Assembly: GCA_023434365.1 (NCBI GenBank)
Contig: JAEYSV010000055.1
Span: 1 to 64,000, forward strand
DNA: 64,000 nucleotides
Direction: 5' to 3'
DNA from: Bacillota bacterium
Lineage (GTDB): Bacteria; Bacillota; Clostridia; Lachnospirales; Lachnospiraceae
Shown here: positions 35,453-44,664 of the stretch, piece by piece
How the letters are laid out: each line of letters begins with the position of its first letter
Position numbering within the stretch: the stretch's first letter is position 1
Position numbers and translations under genes: made by a program
The notes under the pieces: generated by a model
What the model saw: only the letters and a program-made list of their open reading frames with translations
What the model was told of the DNA's origin: nothing
Databases searched by the model: none

Positions 35453-36460
35453 ATGCATATGGCGGATGCATTGATTAACGTGGCAGTTGGCACAACGATG
35501 AATGCCGTTTCGGCTGGAGGGCTTGGCTACGCAGTTAAAAAAGGAACCGTAACGATAGAGGATAATAAAGTACCGTTAATGGGAGTCATGGGGGCATTCG
35601 TATTTGCTGCCCAAATGATTAATTTTACAATTCCTGCAACCGGTTCAAGTGGGCATCTTGGTGGTGGAATCATGTTAGCAATGTTACTTGGACCTCATGC
35701 TGCTTTTATTACTATTGCAGCAGTTTTAGCCGTTCAGGCATTGTTTTTTGGAGACGGAGGATTACTCGCATTAGGCTGTAATATCTTCAATTTGGGATTT
35801 TTAACATGCTATGTTGCTTATCCATTATTCGTAAAACCTTTATTAAGGAGAACCGTAACAAGAAAGCGATTGATGATTGGAGCAATGATTGGTGCGGTAC
35901 TAGGACTACAGATGGGTGCTTTTGCGGTCGTAATACAGACGCAATTATCTGGTATTACTGCTCTTTCTTTTGGCAGTTTTGCGTTATTAATGCAACCAAT
36001 TCATCTCGCAATTGGCGTTGTGGAAGGCCTTATTACTGCAGCGGTTGTAACAACAGTATACGAGGCAAGACCAGAATTACTTAATCTACAGGTTCCAGTT
36101 GAAAAGAAGGCAAGAGCATCTGCTAAAAAGGTGTTGCTTGCAATTATGATGAGTGCCATCTTGATAGGTGGTGGTTTATCACTATTCGCCAGTGAATATC
36201 CAGATGGTTTAGAGTGGGCGATAGAAAAAGTAACCGGTGGAGAAGAACTTGATACGAAAGCTACTATTCATCAAAATCTTGAGAAAGTGCAAGAGACGAC
36301 GGCTATCCTACCGGATTATAATTTGAAAGACTCTGAAAGTCGAGCAGGTGGCTCATTTGCCGGGGTAGTTGGGGTTAGTATTACGCTAGGTATCATATTA
36401 TTAGCTGGTGGAATGATCAAATTATTACAAAATAGAGCTAAGTCAAAGATTATAACATAA
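35453..36460 (+). CDS. nikM: ECF nickel transporter substrate-binding component NikM fused to NikN
   Basis: A 335-residue membrane protein of the CbiM/NikM family. It begins Met-His-Met, where the N-terminal Met-His is part of the metal site in relatives, and continues with ADALINVAVGTTMNAVS and INFTIPATGSSGHLGGG. The C-terminal 110 residues (helix, external loop with PDGLEWAIEKV, second helix) are a NikN-like part fused on. Cobalt and nickel versions look alike; larEBC directly upstream favours nickel. AAAGGGTGAT precedes the ATG. Confidence 0.9.
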   Translation: MHMADALINVAVGTTMNAVSAGGLGYAVKKGTVTIEDNKVPLMGVMGAFVFAAQMINFTIPATGSSGHLGGGIMLAMLLGPHAAFITIAAVLAVQALFFGDGGLLALGCNIFNLGFLTCYVAYPLFVKPLLRRTVTRKRLMIGAMIGAVLGLQMGAFAVVIQTQLSGITALSFGSFALLMQPIHLAIGVVEGLITAAVVTTVYEARPELLNLQVPVEKKARASAKKVLLAIMMSAILIGGGLSLFASEYPDGLEWAIEKVTGGEELDTKATIHQNLEKVQETTAILPDYNLKDSESRAGGSFAGVVGVSITLGIILLAGGMIKLLQNRAKSKIIT

Positions 36461-36526
36461 GGGTTTTATCTCAGTCGGATACTTTAATTCTACTAAGAAA
36501 AAAGCCTACAAGGAAAGTGGGTTTTT

Positions 36527-37318
36527 ATGCAAGCGTTACAAGAAATGAAAGAAATAGAGCTTTTGGCAGAAAAAAAGACAATCATTCATCAATTGAATCC
36601 TGTAACGAAGCTGATAACCACAATGGTATATATCATTGTGGTTATTTCGTGTGGGATTCTTCAGTGGGAACTACTTCTTTCGTTGCTACTATATCCATAC
36701 CTACTCCTGCTACTAGGAGAATTGCCTATATCTCTGATTACTAAGAGAGTCCTAAAAACCATACCGTTTTTACTGCTCGTAGGTATCTTTCATCCTATGA
36801 TACATCGGGAGCCTTACGCAGTGGTCGTCGGTACAGTAGTTATTACAGAAGGGATGATAGCCTTCATAACGTTGTTATTGAAGGGCATGCTGACCATCTC
36901 CTCAGTGCTAATCCTGGCTGCAACGACTGGTATTGTTAATATAGGTGCGGCAATGAGAAAACTTTATGTTCCAGAACTCTTAGTTACCCAAATCGAGTTG
37001 TTATATCGTTATCTATCAGTATTAGGACAAGAAGCCTCCAATGTAAGTAAGGCATATCATCTTCGGTCTGGTAAAGTGAAAGGAATTTCATTAAAACATA
37101 GTGGTTCGTTACTAACAAATCTTTTGTTTCGTAGCTATGACCGAGCAAAAGCGGTGTATGATGCCATGTGCTTACGTGGTTATCGGCGCAAGCTGCATAG
37201 GAGTGATGTAAGACCTATGGAAAAGAAGGATTACAGTTATCTTATGATTTGGCTAACCTTACTGTTGATGATACGGTTACTGAACCCAGCATTATTGATA
37301 GCAGGACTAATGGATTAA
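36527..37318 (+). CDS. nikQ: ECF transporter transmembrane component NikQ/CbiQ
   Basis: A 263-residue T-component with five or so helices. The coupling region is visible as YHLRSGKVKG and MCLRGYRRKL, the paired Ala/Arg-Gly coupling-helix motifs that contact the ATPase (AxxxRG-like). The start HQLNPVTKLITTMVYI is typical of CbiQ. AAGGAAAG precedes the ATG. It links NikM with the ATPase gene 91 bases downstream. Confidence 0.88.
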   Translation: MQALQEMKEIELLAEKKTIIHQLNPVTKLITTMVYIIVVISCGILQWELLLSLLLYPYLLLLLGELPISLITKRVLKTIPFLLLVGIFHPMIHREPYAVVVGTVVITEGMIAFITLLLKGMLTISSVLILAATTGIVNIGAAMRKLYVPELLVTQIELLYRYLSVLGQEASNVSKAYHLRSGKVKGISLKHSGSLLTNLLFRSYDRAKAVYDAMCLRGYRRKLHRSDVRPMEKKDYSYLMIWLTLLLMIRLLNPALLIAGLMD

Positions 37319-37409
37319 CATGAGTATAAAAGATTAGATTACCCAGCAAGAGTAACAGTAGGCAGGCAAAGACGAGCCAATTCGTTATAGAATAAAAGGA
37401 AAATAATAT

Positions 37410-38126
37410 ATGTTAAAAACAACGAATTTATGCTTTACTTATCCGGATGGAAAGCAAGCGATAAATAATATTAACATTGAACTAAATAATAATGAAACGG
37501 TTGGTCTTATCGGTGCAAATGGTGCTGGAAAGACAACCTTTTTGCATACTTTGGTAGGGCTATATCTTCCATCCGAGGGAGCAGTAGAAGTAGATGGCAT
37601 TCAGCTGTCAAAAAAGAATTTAGAGAAGATTCGTAGTAAAGTAGCTTATTTGTTTCAAAATTCAGATGACCAGCTCTTTATGAACACCATTTATGAGGAT
37701 GTTGCCTTTGGACCTAGAAGCCAAGGGCTTTCAGAAACAGAGGTTGAGACTATAACGAAAGAAGCACTTACTAAGGTAAATATGCTTACGCTAATGAATG
37801 CCAGACCTTACCGCTTGTCATCAGGTCAGAAAAAAAGCGCAGCAATTGCTTCATTATTATCGATGCGACCAAAGCTATTGATTATGGATGAGCCGACCAA
37901 TTCGCTAGACCCAAAGCAGCGCAGAAATCTGATTACATTGTTGAATGGTTTTGATGAGGCCAAATTAATTGCTACTCATGATCTTGATTTTGTATTAGAT
38001 ACCTGTGAAAGAGTTCTCATTATGAAAGATGGTAAACTAGTGGCAGATGGAAAAGCAGTAGAGCTGTTATCCAATACAGACCTGATGGAAGAGTGTAGTT
38101 TGGAAGTACCATATCGTTTACAATAA
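37410..38126 (+). CDS. nikO: ECF transporter ATP-binding protein NikO/CbiO
   Basis: A 238-residue ATPase with Walker A GANGAGKTT, a Q-loop with FQNSDDQLF typical of ECF ATPases, signature RLSSGQKKSAAIAS, Walker B LLIMDEPTNSLDP and switch His in IATHDLDF. It would power nickel entry with NikM/NikQ. AAAAGGA precedes the ATG. It is the last gene of the nickel cluster. Confidence 0.92.
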   Translation: MLKTTNLCFTYPDGKQAINNINIELNNNETVGLIGANGAGKTTFLHTLVGLYLPSEGAVEVDGIQLSKKNLEKIRSKVAYLFQNSDDQLFMNTIYEDVAFGPRSQGLSETEVETITKEALTKVNMLTLMNARPYRLSSGQKKSAAIASLLSMRPKLLIMDEPTNSLDPKQRRNLITLLNGFDEAKLIATHDLDFVLDTCERVLIMKDGKLVADGKAVELLSNTDLMEECSLEVPYRLQ

Positions 38127-38187
38127 TGAACTATACGATATTTTATGAAATATGTACAAAAGATAAAGAAATATTTCCCAAAAACTA

Positions 38188-38216
38188 TTGAAATTTTTAC
38201 CAAACCATGTTATTAT
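38188..38216 (+). promoter_or_regulatory. Promoter of the maltodextrin-type operon
   Basis: TTGAAA, a 17-base spacer and TATTAT. The expected start of transcription is near 38223, just before the operator repeats. Confidence 0.75.
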
Positions 38217-38230
38217 ACTTAATGTAACTA

Positions 38231-38291
38231 TTGGAAACGTTACCGATAACGATACCGAAAACGTTACCGAATTTTATCAAACGTTGCCAAT
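38231..38291 (+). promoter_or_regulatory. Tandem LacI/CcpA-type operators
   Basis: Three 12-base units in a row, AACGTTACCGAT (38236), AACGATACCGAA (38248) and AACGTTACCGAA (38260), plus AACGTTGCCAAT at 38280. The core resembles the AACGTT palindrome of LacI-family proteins, and TTGGAAACGTTACC also fits the CcpA cre pattern. A LacI regulator closes the operon at 43186. Confidence 0.7.
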
Positions 38292-38326
38292 ATAACTCAA
38301 AGATACTCAAAAAAGGAGAGGTATTT

Positions 38327-39721
38327 ATGAAAAAGAGACTGTGGAGTGTAGTTTTAGTACTATCCTTGATTTCCATGTTGGCAGTAGGTTGCGGGAATAA
38401 TAAAAATAATGCAACTGACGCAACTGATGCAACGAAGGAAGCTGATGCAACCAAAGCAGGGGATAGTGATGGGAAGAAGGGTACGGTTTACTATTTGAGT
38501 TTTAAGCCGGAATCCGATGCAACTTGGAAAGAAATTGCGAAAGCTTACCAAGAGGAAACTGGTGTCGAAGTAAAAGTCGTAACAGCAGCAAATAATACAT
38601 ATGAGCAGACGCTCAAAGCAGAAATCTCCAAATCAGATGCACCAACTTTATTCCAAATTAATGGTCCAGTTGGATATCAGTCGTGGAAAGATTATACCTT
38701 AGATCTAAAAGACACTAAACTTTATAGCTGGTTACTTGACAAAGGGTTAGCTATTACTGATGGTGATGGTGTTTATGGTGTTCCATACGTTGTTGAAGGA
38801 TATGGAATTATCTACAACAATGCTATTATGAGTAAATATTTCGCAATGGAAGATAAAGCAGTAGACATTAGTTCTGCAGAAGAAATCAAAAATTTTGATA
38901 CATTAAAAGCAGTGGTAGAAGATATGACTGCAAAAAAAGAGGCACTTGGTATTGAAGGTGTATTTGCATCTACTTCATTAACACCTGGAGAAGACTGGAG
39001 ATGGCAGACTCATTTGGCTAATCTTCCTGTATATTATGAATACAAGGACAAAGCAATCTCCGATACGCCAGAACTTGAATTCAAATATGCAGCAAATTAT
39101 AAAAATATATTTGACCTCTATATCAACAATTCCTGCACAGCTCCTACGATGTTAGGTGCTAAGAATGTAAATGATTCTATGGCAGAGTTTGCATTAGGCA
39201 AAGTTGCGATGGTTCAGAACGGTAACTGGGGCTGGGGCCAGATTAGAGATACGGAAGGTAATACAGTAAAAGAAGAAGATGTCAAATTCCTTCCAATCTA
39301 CACTGGTGTAGAAGGAGAAGAAAAACAGGGCTTATGTACCGGTACTGAAAACTTTTTCTGTATCAACTCCAAAGCAAGCAAAGAAGACCAGGAAGCATCC
39401 ATTGCATTTGTTGAATGGCTGTATAGTTCCGATTACGGAAAAGACGCTGTAACAAACAAATTAGGATTTATCGCACCTTTTAATACCATTGGTGATAACG
39501 AAAAACCTACCGATCCATTAGCAAAAGAAGTACTTCGCTATATGGAAGACAGTAATCTTACAAGTGTAGCCTGGAACTTCACTTCTTTCCCAAGCCAGAC
39601 TTTCAAGGATAATTTTGGTGCTGCATTACTTGAGTATGCACAGGGATCAAAAACCTGGGAAGAAGTTTCTGCTTTAGTAGTAGAACAATGGAAATCTGAA
39701 AAAGCAGCTACCGCGAAGTAA
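38327..39721 (+). CDS. Sugar ABC transporter substrate-binding lipoprotein (MalE-like)
   Basis: A 464-residue family 1 extracellular solute-binding protein. The signal peptide ends in lipobox LAVGC with Cys22 as the lipidated residue, then an Asn/Asp/Ala linker leads to the binding domain (GTVYYLSFKPESDATWKEIA). The C-terminal FCINSKASKEDQEASIAFVEWL is typical of maltose and oligosaccharide binders. The frame is open from 38231, but AAAAGGAGAGG just before 38327 and the signal peptide fix the start. With MalQ downstream, maltodextrins are the likely ligand. Confidence 0.9.
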   Translation: MKKRLWSVVLVLSLISMLAVGCGNNKNNATDATDATKEADATKAGDSDGKKGTVYYLSFKPESDATWKEIAKAYQEETGVEVKVVTAANNTYEQTLKAEISKSDAPTLFQINGPVGYQSWKDYTLDLKDTKLYSWLLDKGLAITDGDGVYGVPYVVEGYGIIYNNAIMSKYFAMEDKAVDISSAEEIKNFDTLKAVVEDMTAKKEALGIEGVFASTSLTPGEDWRWQTHLANLPVYYEYKDKAISDTPELEFKYAANYKNIFDLYINNSCTAPTMLGAKNVNDSMAEFALGKVAMVQNGNWGWGQIRDTEGNTVKEEDVKFLPIYTGVEGEEKQGLCTGTENFFCINSKASKEDQEASIAFVEWLYSSDYGKDAVTNKLGFIAPFNTIGDNEKPTDPLAKEVLRYMEDSNLTSVAWNFTSFPSQTFKDNFGAALLEYAQGSKTWEEVSALVVEQWKSEKAATAK

Positions 39722-39730
39722 TGATATAAT

Positions 39731-39764
39731 AATGAGTAGCGGTCTAGTGCCGCTACTCATTTTA
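39731..39764 (+). terminator. Intra-operon hairpin between binding protein and permease
   Basis: AATGAGTAGCGG pairs with CCGCTACTCATT around a 7-base loop, followed by TTT. The short T tail suggests partial readthrough, which would keep binding-protein mRNA in excess. Confidence 0.75.
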
Positions 39765-39838
39765 AATACAAAGTAATAAATCGGTTGCGGACAGTGGCAA
39801 GGCGGGTGAATAGTATCCGCTTGAATAGGAGAGATGAT

Positions 39839-40684
39839 ATGGGGCGTTTATTAAAACGATATTTTGCAATTTTTACTGTTCCTACGTTAATAGCATTTTC
39901 TATTGCTTTTATTATTCCGTTTATCATGGGAATATATCTGTCGTTTTGTGAATTTACGACAGTAACGGATGCCACTTATGTTGGCGTAAGTAATTACGTG
40001 AAGGCATTTAAAGATAATAGTGAGTTTGTTAATGCCCTGTGGTTTACCGTTAAGTTTGCCGTAGTTTCTCTTATTACGATTAATTTATTCGCTTTCGGGC
40101 TTGCCTTACTTCTTACAAGAAAATTAAAAGGTACCAATATGTTTCGTACCGTTTTTTTTATGCCAAACTTAATTGGTGGAATTGTGCTTGGATATATCTG
40201 GAGAAGCATTATCAATGGGATTTTGGCACAATTTGAAGTGACGCTTACCTTTGATCCAAGTTATGGATTCTGGGGATTAATCGTCTTAATGAACTGGCAA
40301 ATGATTGGCTATATGATGGTTATTTATATTGCAGCATTACAAAATGTTCCTGGAGAATTAATTGATGCAGCAAAAGTGGATGGGGCAAGTGGATGGCAAA
40401 GATTAAAAAATGTGACGTTGCCAATGGTAATGCCTTCCTTTACAATATGCTTATTCCTTACTGTATCAAACTCCTTTAAATTATTTGATCAAAATCTTGC
40501 ATTAACTGCGGGAGCACCAAGCAAAAAAACAGCTATGGTTGCTCTGGATATCTTCAATACCTTTTATGGCAAGATTGGGTATGAAGGGGTAGGGCAGGCT
40601 AAAGCAGTGTTATTTTGTATGCTTGTGGCGTTGATTGCAATAACTCAGTTAGCATTAATTAGAAGAAAGGAGATTGAACATTAA
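39839..40684 (+). CDS. Sugar ABC transporter permease (MalF-like)
   Basis: A 281-residue permease with six helices and the EAA-type coupling loop VPGELIDAAKVDGASGWQRL around residue 190. It begins MGRLLKRYFAIFTVPTLIAF. The frame is open from 39785, but TAGGAGAG precedes 39839. The next permease starts by overlap of its ATG with this gene's TAA, so translation is coupled. Confidence 0.9.
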   Translation: MGRLLKRYFAIFTVPTLIAFSIAFIIPFIMGIYLSFCEFTTVTDATYVGVSNYVKAFKDNSEFVNALWFTVKFAVVSLITINLFAFGLALLLTRKLKGTNMFRTVFFMPNLIGGIVLGYIWRSIINGILAQFEVTLTFDPSYGFWGLIVLMNWQMIGYMMVIYIAALQNVPGELIDAAKVDGASGWQRLKNVTLPMVMPSFTICLFLTVSNSFKLFDQNLALTAGAPSKKTAMVALDIFNTFYGKIGYEGVGQAKAVLFCMLVALIAITQLALIRRKEIEH

Positions 40685-41523
40685 TGAAAAAAGAAAAAGT
40701 GCAAAACTATATTACTTTTGCTGTTTTACTGTGTTTAGTGGTTCTTTTTTTAACTCCGGTCTTCTTTGTAGTAATAAATTCTTTTAAAGGAAAACTTTAT
40801 ATTAGTGATAATCCATTTTCCATTCCAAATGGTACTACCTATGTTGGATTGTCGAATTATCTAAACGGCATCGAAAAGACAGATTTTTTTAGCGCATTTG
40901 GCTGGTCAACATTTATTACCGTTGGTGGAGTTTTGGTCATTCTTATTTTCACCTCAATGACTGCCTGGTATATTACCAGGGTAAAAAGTAAGATAACAAG
41001 TTTTCTCTATTACCTATTTGTATTTTCAATGATAGTACCATTTCAAATGGTCATGTTTTCAATGACAAAGGTAGCGGATGTACTGAAGTTCAATAACCCA
41101 TTTGGCATGTTAGTTCTATATTTGGGTTTTGGCTCCGGTCTTTCTGTATTTATGTTTAGCGGTTTTGTAAAATCAATACCAACAGAGATCGAAGAAGCAG
41201 CTCTTATCGATGGGTGTAATCCTGTTAAGACTTTCTTTCGCGTCGTATTGCCTATGCTTAAGCCTACGGTAATTACGGTAGCAATTCTGAACACAATGTG
41301 GATTTGGAACGATTATTTACTTCCGTACTTAATCATTGGCTTATCAACAAAGTACAAAACGATTCCTGTTGTGGTACAGTATTTAATGGGATCATATGGC
41401 GATAAGGATTATGGTGCATTAATGGCCTTATTAGTGCTTGCTATTATTCCGATAATAATATTTTATCTATGTTGTCAAAAGTACATCATAAAAGGCGTAG
41501 TTGCCGGTGCCGTAAAAGGATAA
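40684..41523 (+). CDS. Sugar ABC transporter permease (MalG-like)
   Basis: A 279-residue permease with six helices. The coupling loop IPTEIEEAALIDGCNPVKTF lies around residue 165, and the C-terminal GVVAGAVKG is the usual MalG tail. AAGGAG lies 10 bases before the ATG. It forms the membrane channel with the MalF-like protein. No ATPase is encoded here, so a shared MsmK/MalK-type ATPase elsewhere is expected, as is common in Firmicutes. Confidence 0.92.
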   Translation: MKKEKVQNYITFAVLLCLVVLFLTPVFFVVINSFKGKLYISDNPFSIPNGTTYVGLSNYLNGIEKTDFFSAFGWSTFITVGGVLVILIFTSMTAWYITRVKSKITSFLYYLFVFSMIVPFQMVMFSMTKVADVLKFNNPFGMLVLYLGFGSGLSVFMFSGFVKSIPTEIEEAALIDGCNPVKTFFRVVLPMLKPTVITVAILNTMWIWNDYLLPYLIIGLSTKYKTIPVVVQYLMGSYGDKDYGALMALLVLAIIPIIIFYLCCQKYIIKGVVAGAVKG

Positions 41524-41604
41524 TTACCTAGGACTAAAGTCGCGGGAATTCCTAAACACTTAATAAAGAGAATAATCCATCTTGAAAGGAGACCGTGGAG
41601 CAAT

Positions 41605-43086
41605 ATGAGAGCAAGCGGAATTTTATTACCAATCACCAGTTTACCATCTAATTATGGAATTGGCTGTTTTTCAAAAGAGGCATATGAGTTTGTGGATAAA
41701 CTGGCAGCTGCTGGTCAAAAATACTGGCAGATACTTCCGTTAGGTCCAACTGGATATGGGGATAGCCCCTATCAATCATTTTCCACCTTTGCAGGTAATC
41801 CTTATTTTATTGATTTGGAAGAATTCATAACCAATGGGCTGCTTACTAAAGAGGAATGTGATGCTTATCCATGGGGTGAGGATGAAAATAACATTGATTA
41901 TGGTTTGTTATATCAGGGAAGATATCCTTTATTGAATCTAGCCTATACCCGTGCCAAAGAATCGTTGACAGATGAGTTTATATTATTTGAACAAAAGAAT
42001 GCATACTGGCTCAATGATTATGCACTCTATATGGCGATTAAGGCGGGATTTGATCATGTTAGCTATACACAGTGGGAGGAAGACATTCGTCTTCGAAATA
42101 ATGAGGCAGTAGAGTATTATTATAATAAATACGAAGATGAAATTATGTTTTATAAATTCATCCAGTTTATGTTTGAAAAACAGTGGAGCAGACTAAAAAA
42201 CTATGCCAATCAAAGAGGCATAAGAATTATTGGAGACATTCCAATCTATGTTGCTGCTGACAGTGCTGACAGCTGGTCACATCCGGAATTATTTCAACTA
42301 GATCAAGCTAACATCCCAACTGCAGTGGCAGGGTGTCCACCGGATGCGTTCTCTAATACAGGACAGCTCTGGGGCAATCCATTGTATGATTGGGAGTATC
42401 ATAAAAATACCGGATATGATTGGTGGATCAAACGGGTTTCGTTTAGCTTTTTAAGGTATGATGTAGTACGTATCGATCATTTCCGTGGATTCGATGAGTA
42501 TTATGCCATCCCATATGAGCATAGTACAGCTGAGTTTGGCTGTTGGAAAAAAGGGCCTGGTTTTGATATCTTTAGGGTGTTGTCAGAGAGGTTAGGTAAT
42601 CTTGATATTATTGCAGAGGATCTTGGTTTCTTAACTCCTTCCGTACTTGAATTAGTTAAGAATACAGGGTATCCAGGAATGAAAGTGTTACAATTTGCGT
42701 TTGATTCAAGGGAAGAAAGTGATTATCTTCCTCATAACTATGACAAAAACTGTATTGTTTATACCGGCACTCATGATAATAATACCTTACTTGGCTGGTA
42801 TGATGAGATAAATTATGAGGACCGTCAGTTTGCAAGGGAATACGTCAATATCAATACGGATAACAAAGAAGAGATTGCCAATCATTTTATCCGGCTTGCA
42901 CTGAGTAGTGTTGCCAAACTTTGTATCATCCCAATGCAAGATTACCTATATAAAGATTCCCATGCTAGAATCAATAAGCCTTCTACGCTAGGAGAGAATT
43001 GGAGATGGCGTATGAGTAAAGGGGAGTTTACTGCTGAACGAGCAGAATCAATTCGACGGTTGACAAAACTCTTCGGAAGAAGTTAA
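41605..43086 (+). CDS. malQ: 4-alpha-glucanotransferase (amylomaltase)
   Basis: A 493-residue GH77 enzyme that moves glucan chains between maltodextrins and releases glucose. Family blocks include GILLPITSLPSNYGIGCF at the start, the nucleophile region VVRIDHFRGFDEYYAIP, the acid/base region IIAEDLGFLTP and the transition-state region YTGTHDNNTLLGW. Length matches the family. AAAGGAG stands 14 bases before the ATG, with a nearer GGAG. Cytoplasmic; it would process sugar brought in by the upstream transporter. Confidence 0.95.
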   Translation: MRASGILLPITSLPSNYGIGCFSKEAYEFVDKLAAAGQKYWQILPLGPTGYGDSPYQSFSTFAGNPYFIDLEEFITNGLLTKEECDAYPWGEDENNIDYGLLYQGRYPLLNLAYTRAKESLTDEFILFEQKNAYWLNDYALYMAIKAGFDHVSYTQWEEDIRLRNNEAVEYYYNKYEDEIMFYKFIQFMFEKQWSRLKNYANQRGIRIIGDIPIYVAADSADSWSHPELFQLDQANIPTAVAGCPPDAFSNTGQLWGNPLYDWEYHKNTGYDWWIKRVSFSFLRYDVVRIDHFRGFDEYYAIPYEHSTAEFGCWKKGPGFDIFRVLSERLGNLDIIAEDLGFLTPSVLELVKNTGYPGMKVLQFAFDSREESDYLPHNYDKNCIVYTGTHDNNTLLGWYDEINYEDRQFAREYVNINTDNKEEIANHFIRLALSSVAKLCIIPMQDYLYKDSHARINKPSTLGENWRWRMSKGEFTAERAESIRRLTKLFGRS

Positions 43087-43138
43087 AATACTATTGTTCT
43101 ACAAAATGCAACATTTTCCAATCATAATAGTACTTTTA
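43085..43138 (+). terminator. Weak terminator-like hairpin after malQ
   Basis: AAAATACTATT pairs with AATAGTACTTTT with one bulge, and AAATG/CATTT forms an inner stem. It probably reduces readthrough into the regulator gene. Confidence 0.45.
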
Positions 43139-43185
43139 ACAGATTCTTAAAGAGAAAAATGTTAAATAGATAAGAAGGGATTACT

Positions 43186-44217
43186 ATGGAGCAGGTTACT
43201 ATAAAAGATATCGCAAGAATCTGTCAGGTCGGAGTCAGTACAGTCTCACGTGCTATTAATAATCATCCTGATATTAATCAGGAGACCAAGGAACTCATCA
43301 TGAAGGCAATTAAGGAGCATAACTATGTTCCTAATAATAGTGCCCGTAATCTTAAGCGTGCGGATGCTAAGGCAATTGCCATTCTTGTAAAAGGTATGAC
43401 GAATCCTTTGTTTACGCAAATGATTAAAGTGATGGGTGAAGAAATTGAAAAAAATCGCTATACTTTAGTGATTCGTCATGTTGAATATTATGAAGATGAA
43501 GTCGATGTAGCGATTGAGCTTGTCAAAGAAAAGCGTCTCAGAGGGATTGTTTTTTTAGGTGGCCTTTTTGAACACGCGGAGGATAAGATTCGCCGACTTG
43601 AAGTTCCTTATGTGTTAAGTACGATAAGTGGAATGTCCGATGATATCAATTTGGAAACCTATTCAAGTATTGCCGTTGATGACGTAAAAGAAAGCTATAA
43701 GGCTGTCTCTTATCTTATTGAGCTTGGACATAGGAGAATTGCAACAATTACAGGCAGGTGTGAGGATCGAAGTATTGGAAGGTTGCGTTTGGAGGGCTAT
43801 TACCAGGCCTTAACCGATCATAATATCGCAATTGATTCCAATCTTATTGGCTATATGAGGGAAGATATTGAAGAGTACTCACTTTTGAATGGATATAGCG
43901 TGATGAAGGAGCTATTAGGCAGAGAGGAAGAATTTACAGCCGTTTATGCTATTAGTGATATTCTAGCGATTGGTGCTTGCAAGGCATTATTAGATAACGG
44001 GTATAAAGTTCCCAAAGATTATTCTGTGATGGGATTTGACGGAGTTGAAATGGCTCGCTATTATACTCCTTCCATTACTACAATTCATCAGCCTATTGAC
44101 CAGATGGCGAATGAAACGATTAAAACACTCTTTGACTTGATAAAAAACAAAACTAACCACATCCATAAAGTGTTTGAAGGAAATTTAATTGAAGGTCAGT
44201 CAACTCGTAAATTATAA
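43186..44217 (+). CDS. LacI-family transcriptional regulator
   Basis: A 343-residue repressor. The N-terminal helix-turn-helix is VTIKDIARICQVGVSTVSRAINN with a hinge helix (NNSARNLKRADAKAIA), followed by a periplasmic-binding-type sensor domain (AIAILVKGMTNPLF, then YAISDILAIGACKALLDNG and SVMGFDGVEMARYYTPSITT). AAGGGATT precedes the ATG. It very likely controls the operon through the AACGTT repeats at 38231-38291, with a maltodextrin as inducer. The regulated operon is inferred from position and operator type. Confidence 0.9.
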   Translation: MEQVTIKDIARICQVGVSTVSRAINNHPDINQETKELIMKAIKEHNYVPNNSARNLKRADAKAIAILVKGMTNPLFTQMIKVMGEEIEKNRYTLVIRHVEYYEDEVDVAIELVKEKRLRGIVFLGGLFEHAEDKIRRLEVPYVLSTISGMSDDINLETYSSIAVDDVKESYKAVSYLIELGHRRIATITGRCEDRSIGRLRLEGYYQALTDHNIAIDSNLIGYMREDIEEYSLLNGYSVMKELLGREEEFTAVYAISDILAIGACKALLDNGYKVPKDYSVMGFDGVEMARYYTPSITTIHQPIDQMANETIKTLFDLIKNKTNHIHKVFEGNLIEGQSTRKL

Positions 44218-44219
44218 AT

Positions 44220-44257
44220 AGATATATAGAATACAAATAGATATATAGTATACAAAT
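44220..44257 (+). repeat. Two-copy 19-base tandem repeat
   Basis: AGATATATAGAATACAAAT is followed directly by AGATATATAGTATACAAAT, just after the LacI gene stop. One base differs. Confidence 0.8.
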
Positions 44258-44265
44258 AGAATAAG

Positions 44266-44314
44266 AAAAAGCATGCAGTTAATGAAACAGCTTATCATTA
44301 ACTGCATGCTTTTT
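44266..44314. terminator. Bidirectional terminator
   Basis: A 19-base perfect stem, AAAAAGCATGCAGTTAATG with its complement, around an 11-base loop. The stop codon of the minus-strand peptide gene at 44313 lies in its edge. Confidence 0.9.
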
Positions 44315-44426
44315 AAAAGCCTTCTTTCACAATGGCATATATCATTACAATTGCAACAAATAAAGCAACAAATATAATACTACCAAGTAAAACACCCAAA
44401 GGATTCACATTTTTACCTTTTTTCAT
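44313..44426 (-). CDS. Small membrane protein, 37 residues
   Basis: Minus-strand frame beginning MKKGKNVNPLGVLLG and continuing into a single helix (IIFVALFVAIVMIYAIV), ending KEGF. GGAGGTGGCT stands directly before the ATG, one of the best ribosome binding sites in the window. The basic start and one transmembrane helix are typical of bacterial small membrane proteins. Function unknown. The remainder of 44218-44664 holds the repeat, the terminator and an AT-rich promoter region. Confidence 0.68.
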   Translation of the reverse strand: MKKGKNVNPLGVLLGSIIFVALFVAIVMIYAIVKEGF

Positions 44427-44664
44427 AGCCACCTCCAAATATTCTATGCTTATAGAAACTAGTATAACATAGTTTTAGCTATCATATCATGAAAATAATA
44501 GTTTTTACAAGGAATTGATGATATTAAAATCCGTTGGATTATGTTATATTATGGTGGTACATAAAAGTATCAAATGATACTACGTAGAAGGTCATGAGCA
44601 TGTAGTAAAGAAGAATGCGAATATCTGATTGACCAAAGGAAAAGAAAACAGGAGAGTAGAAAGT

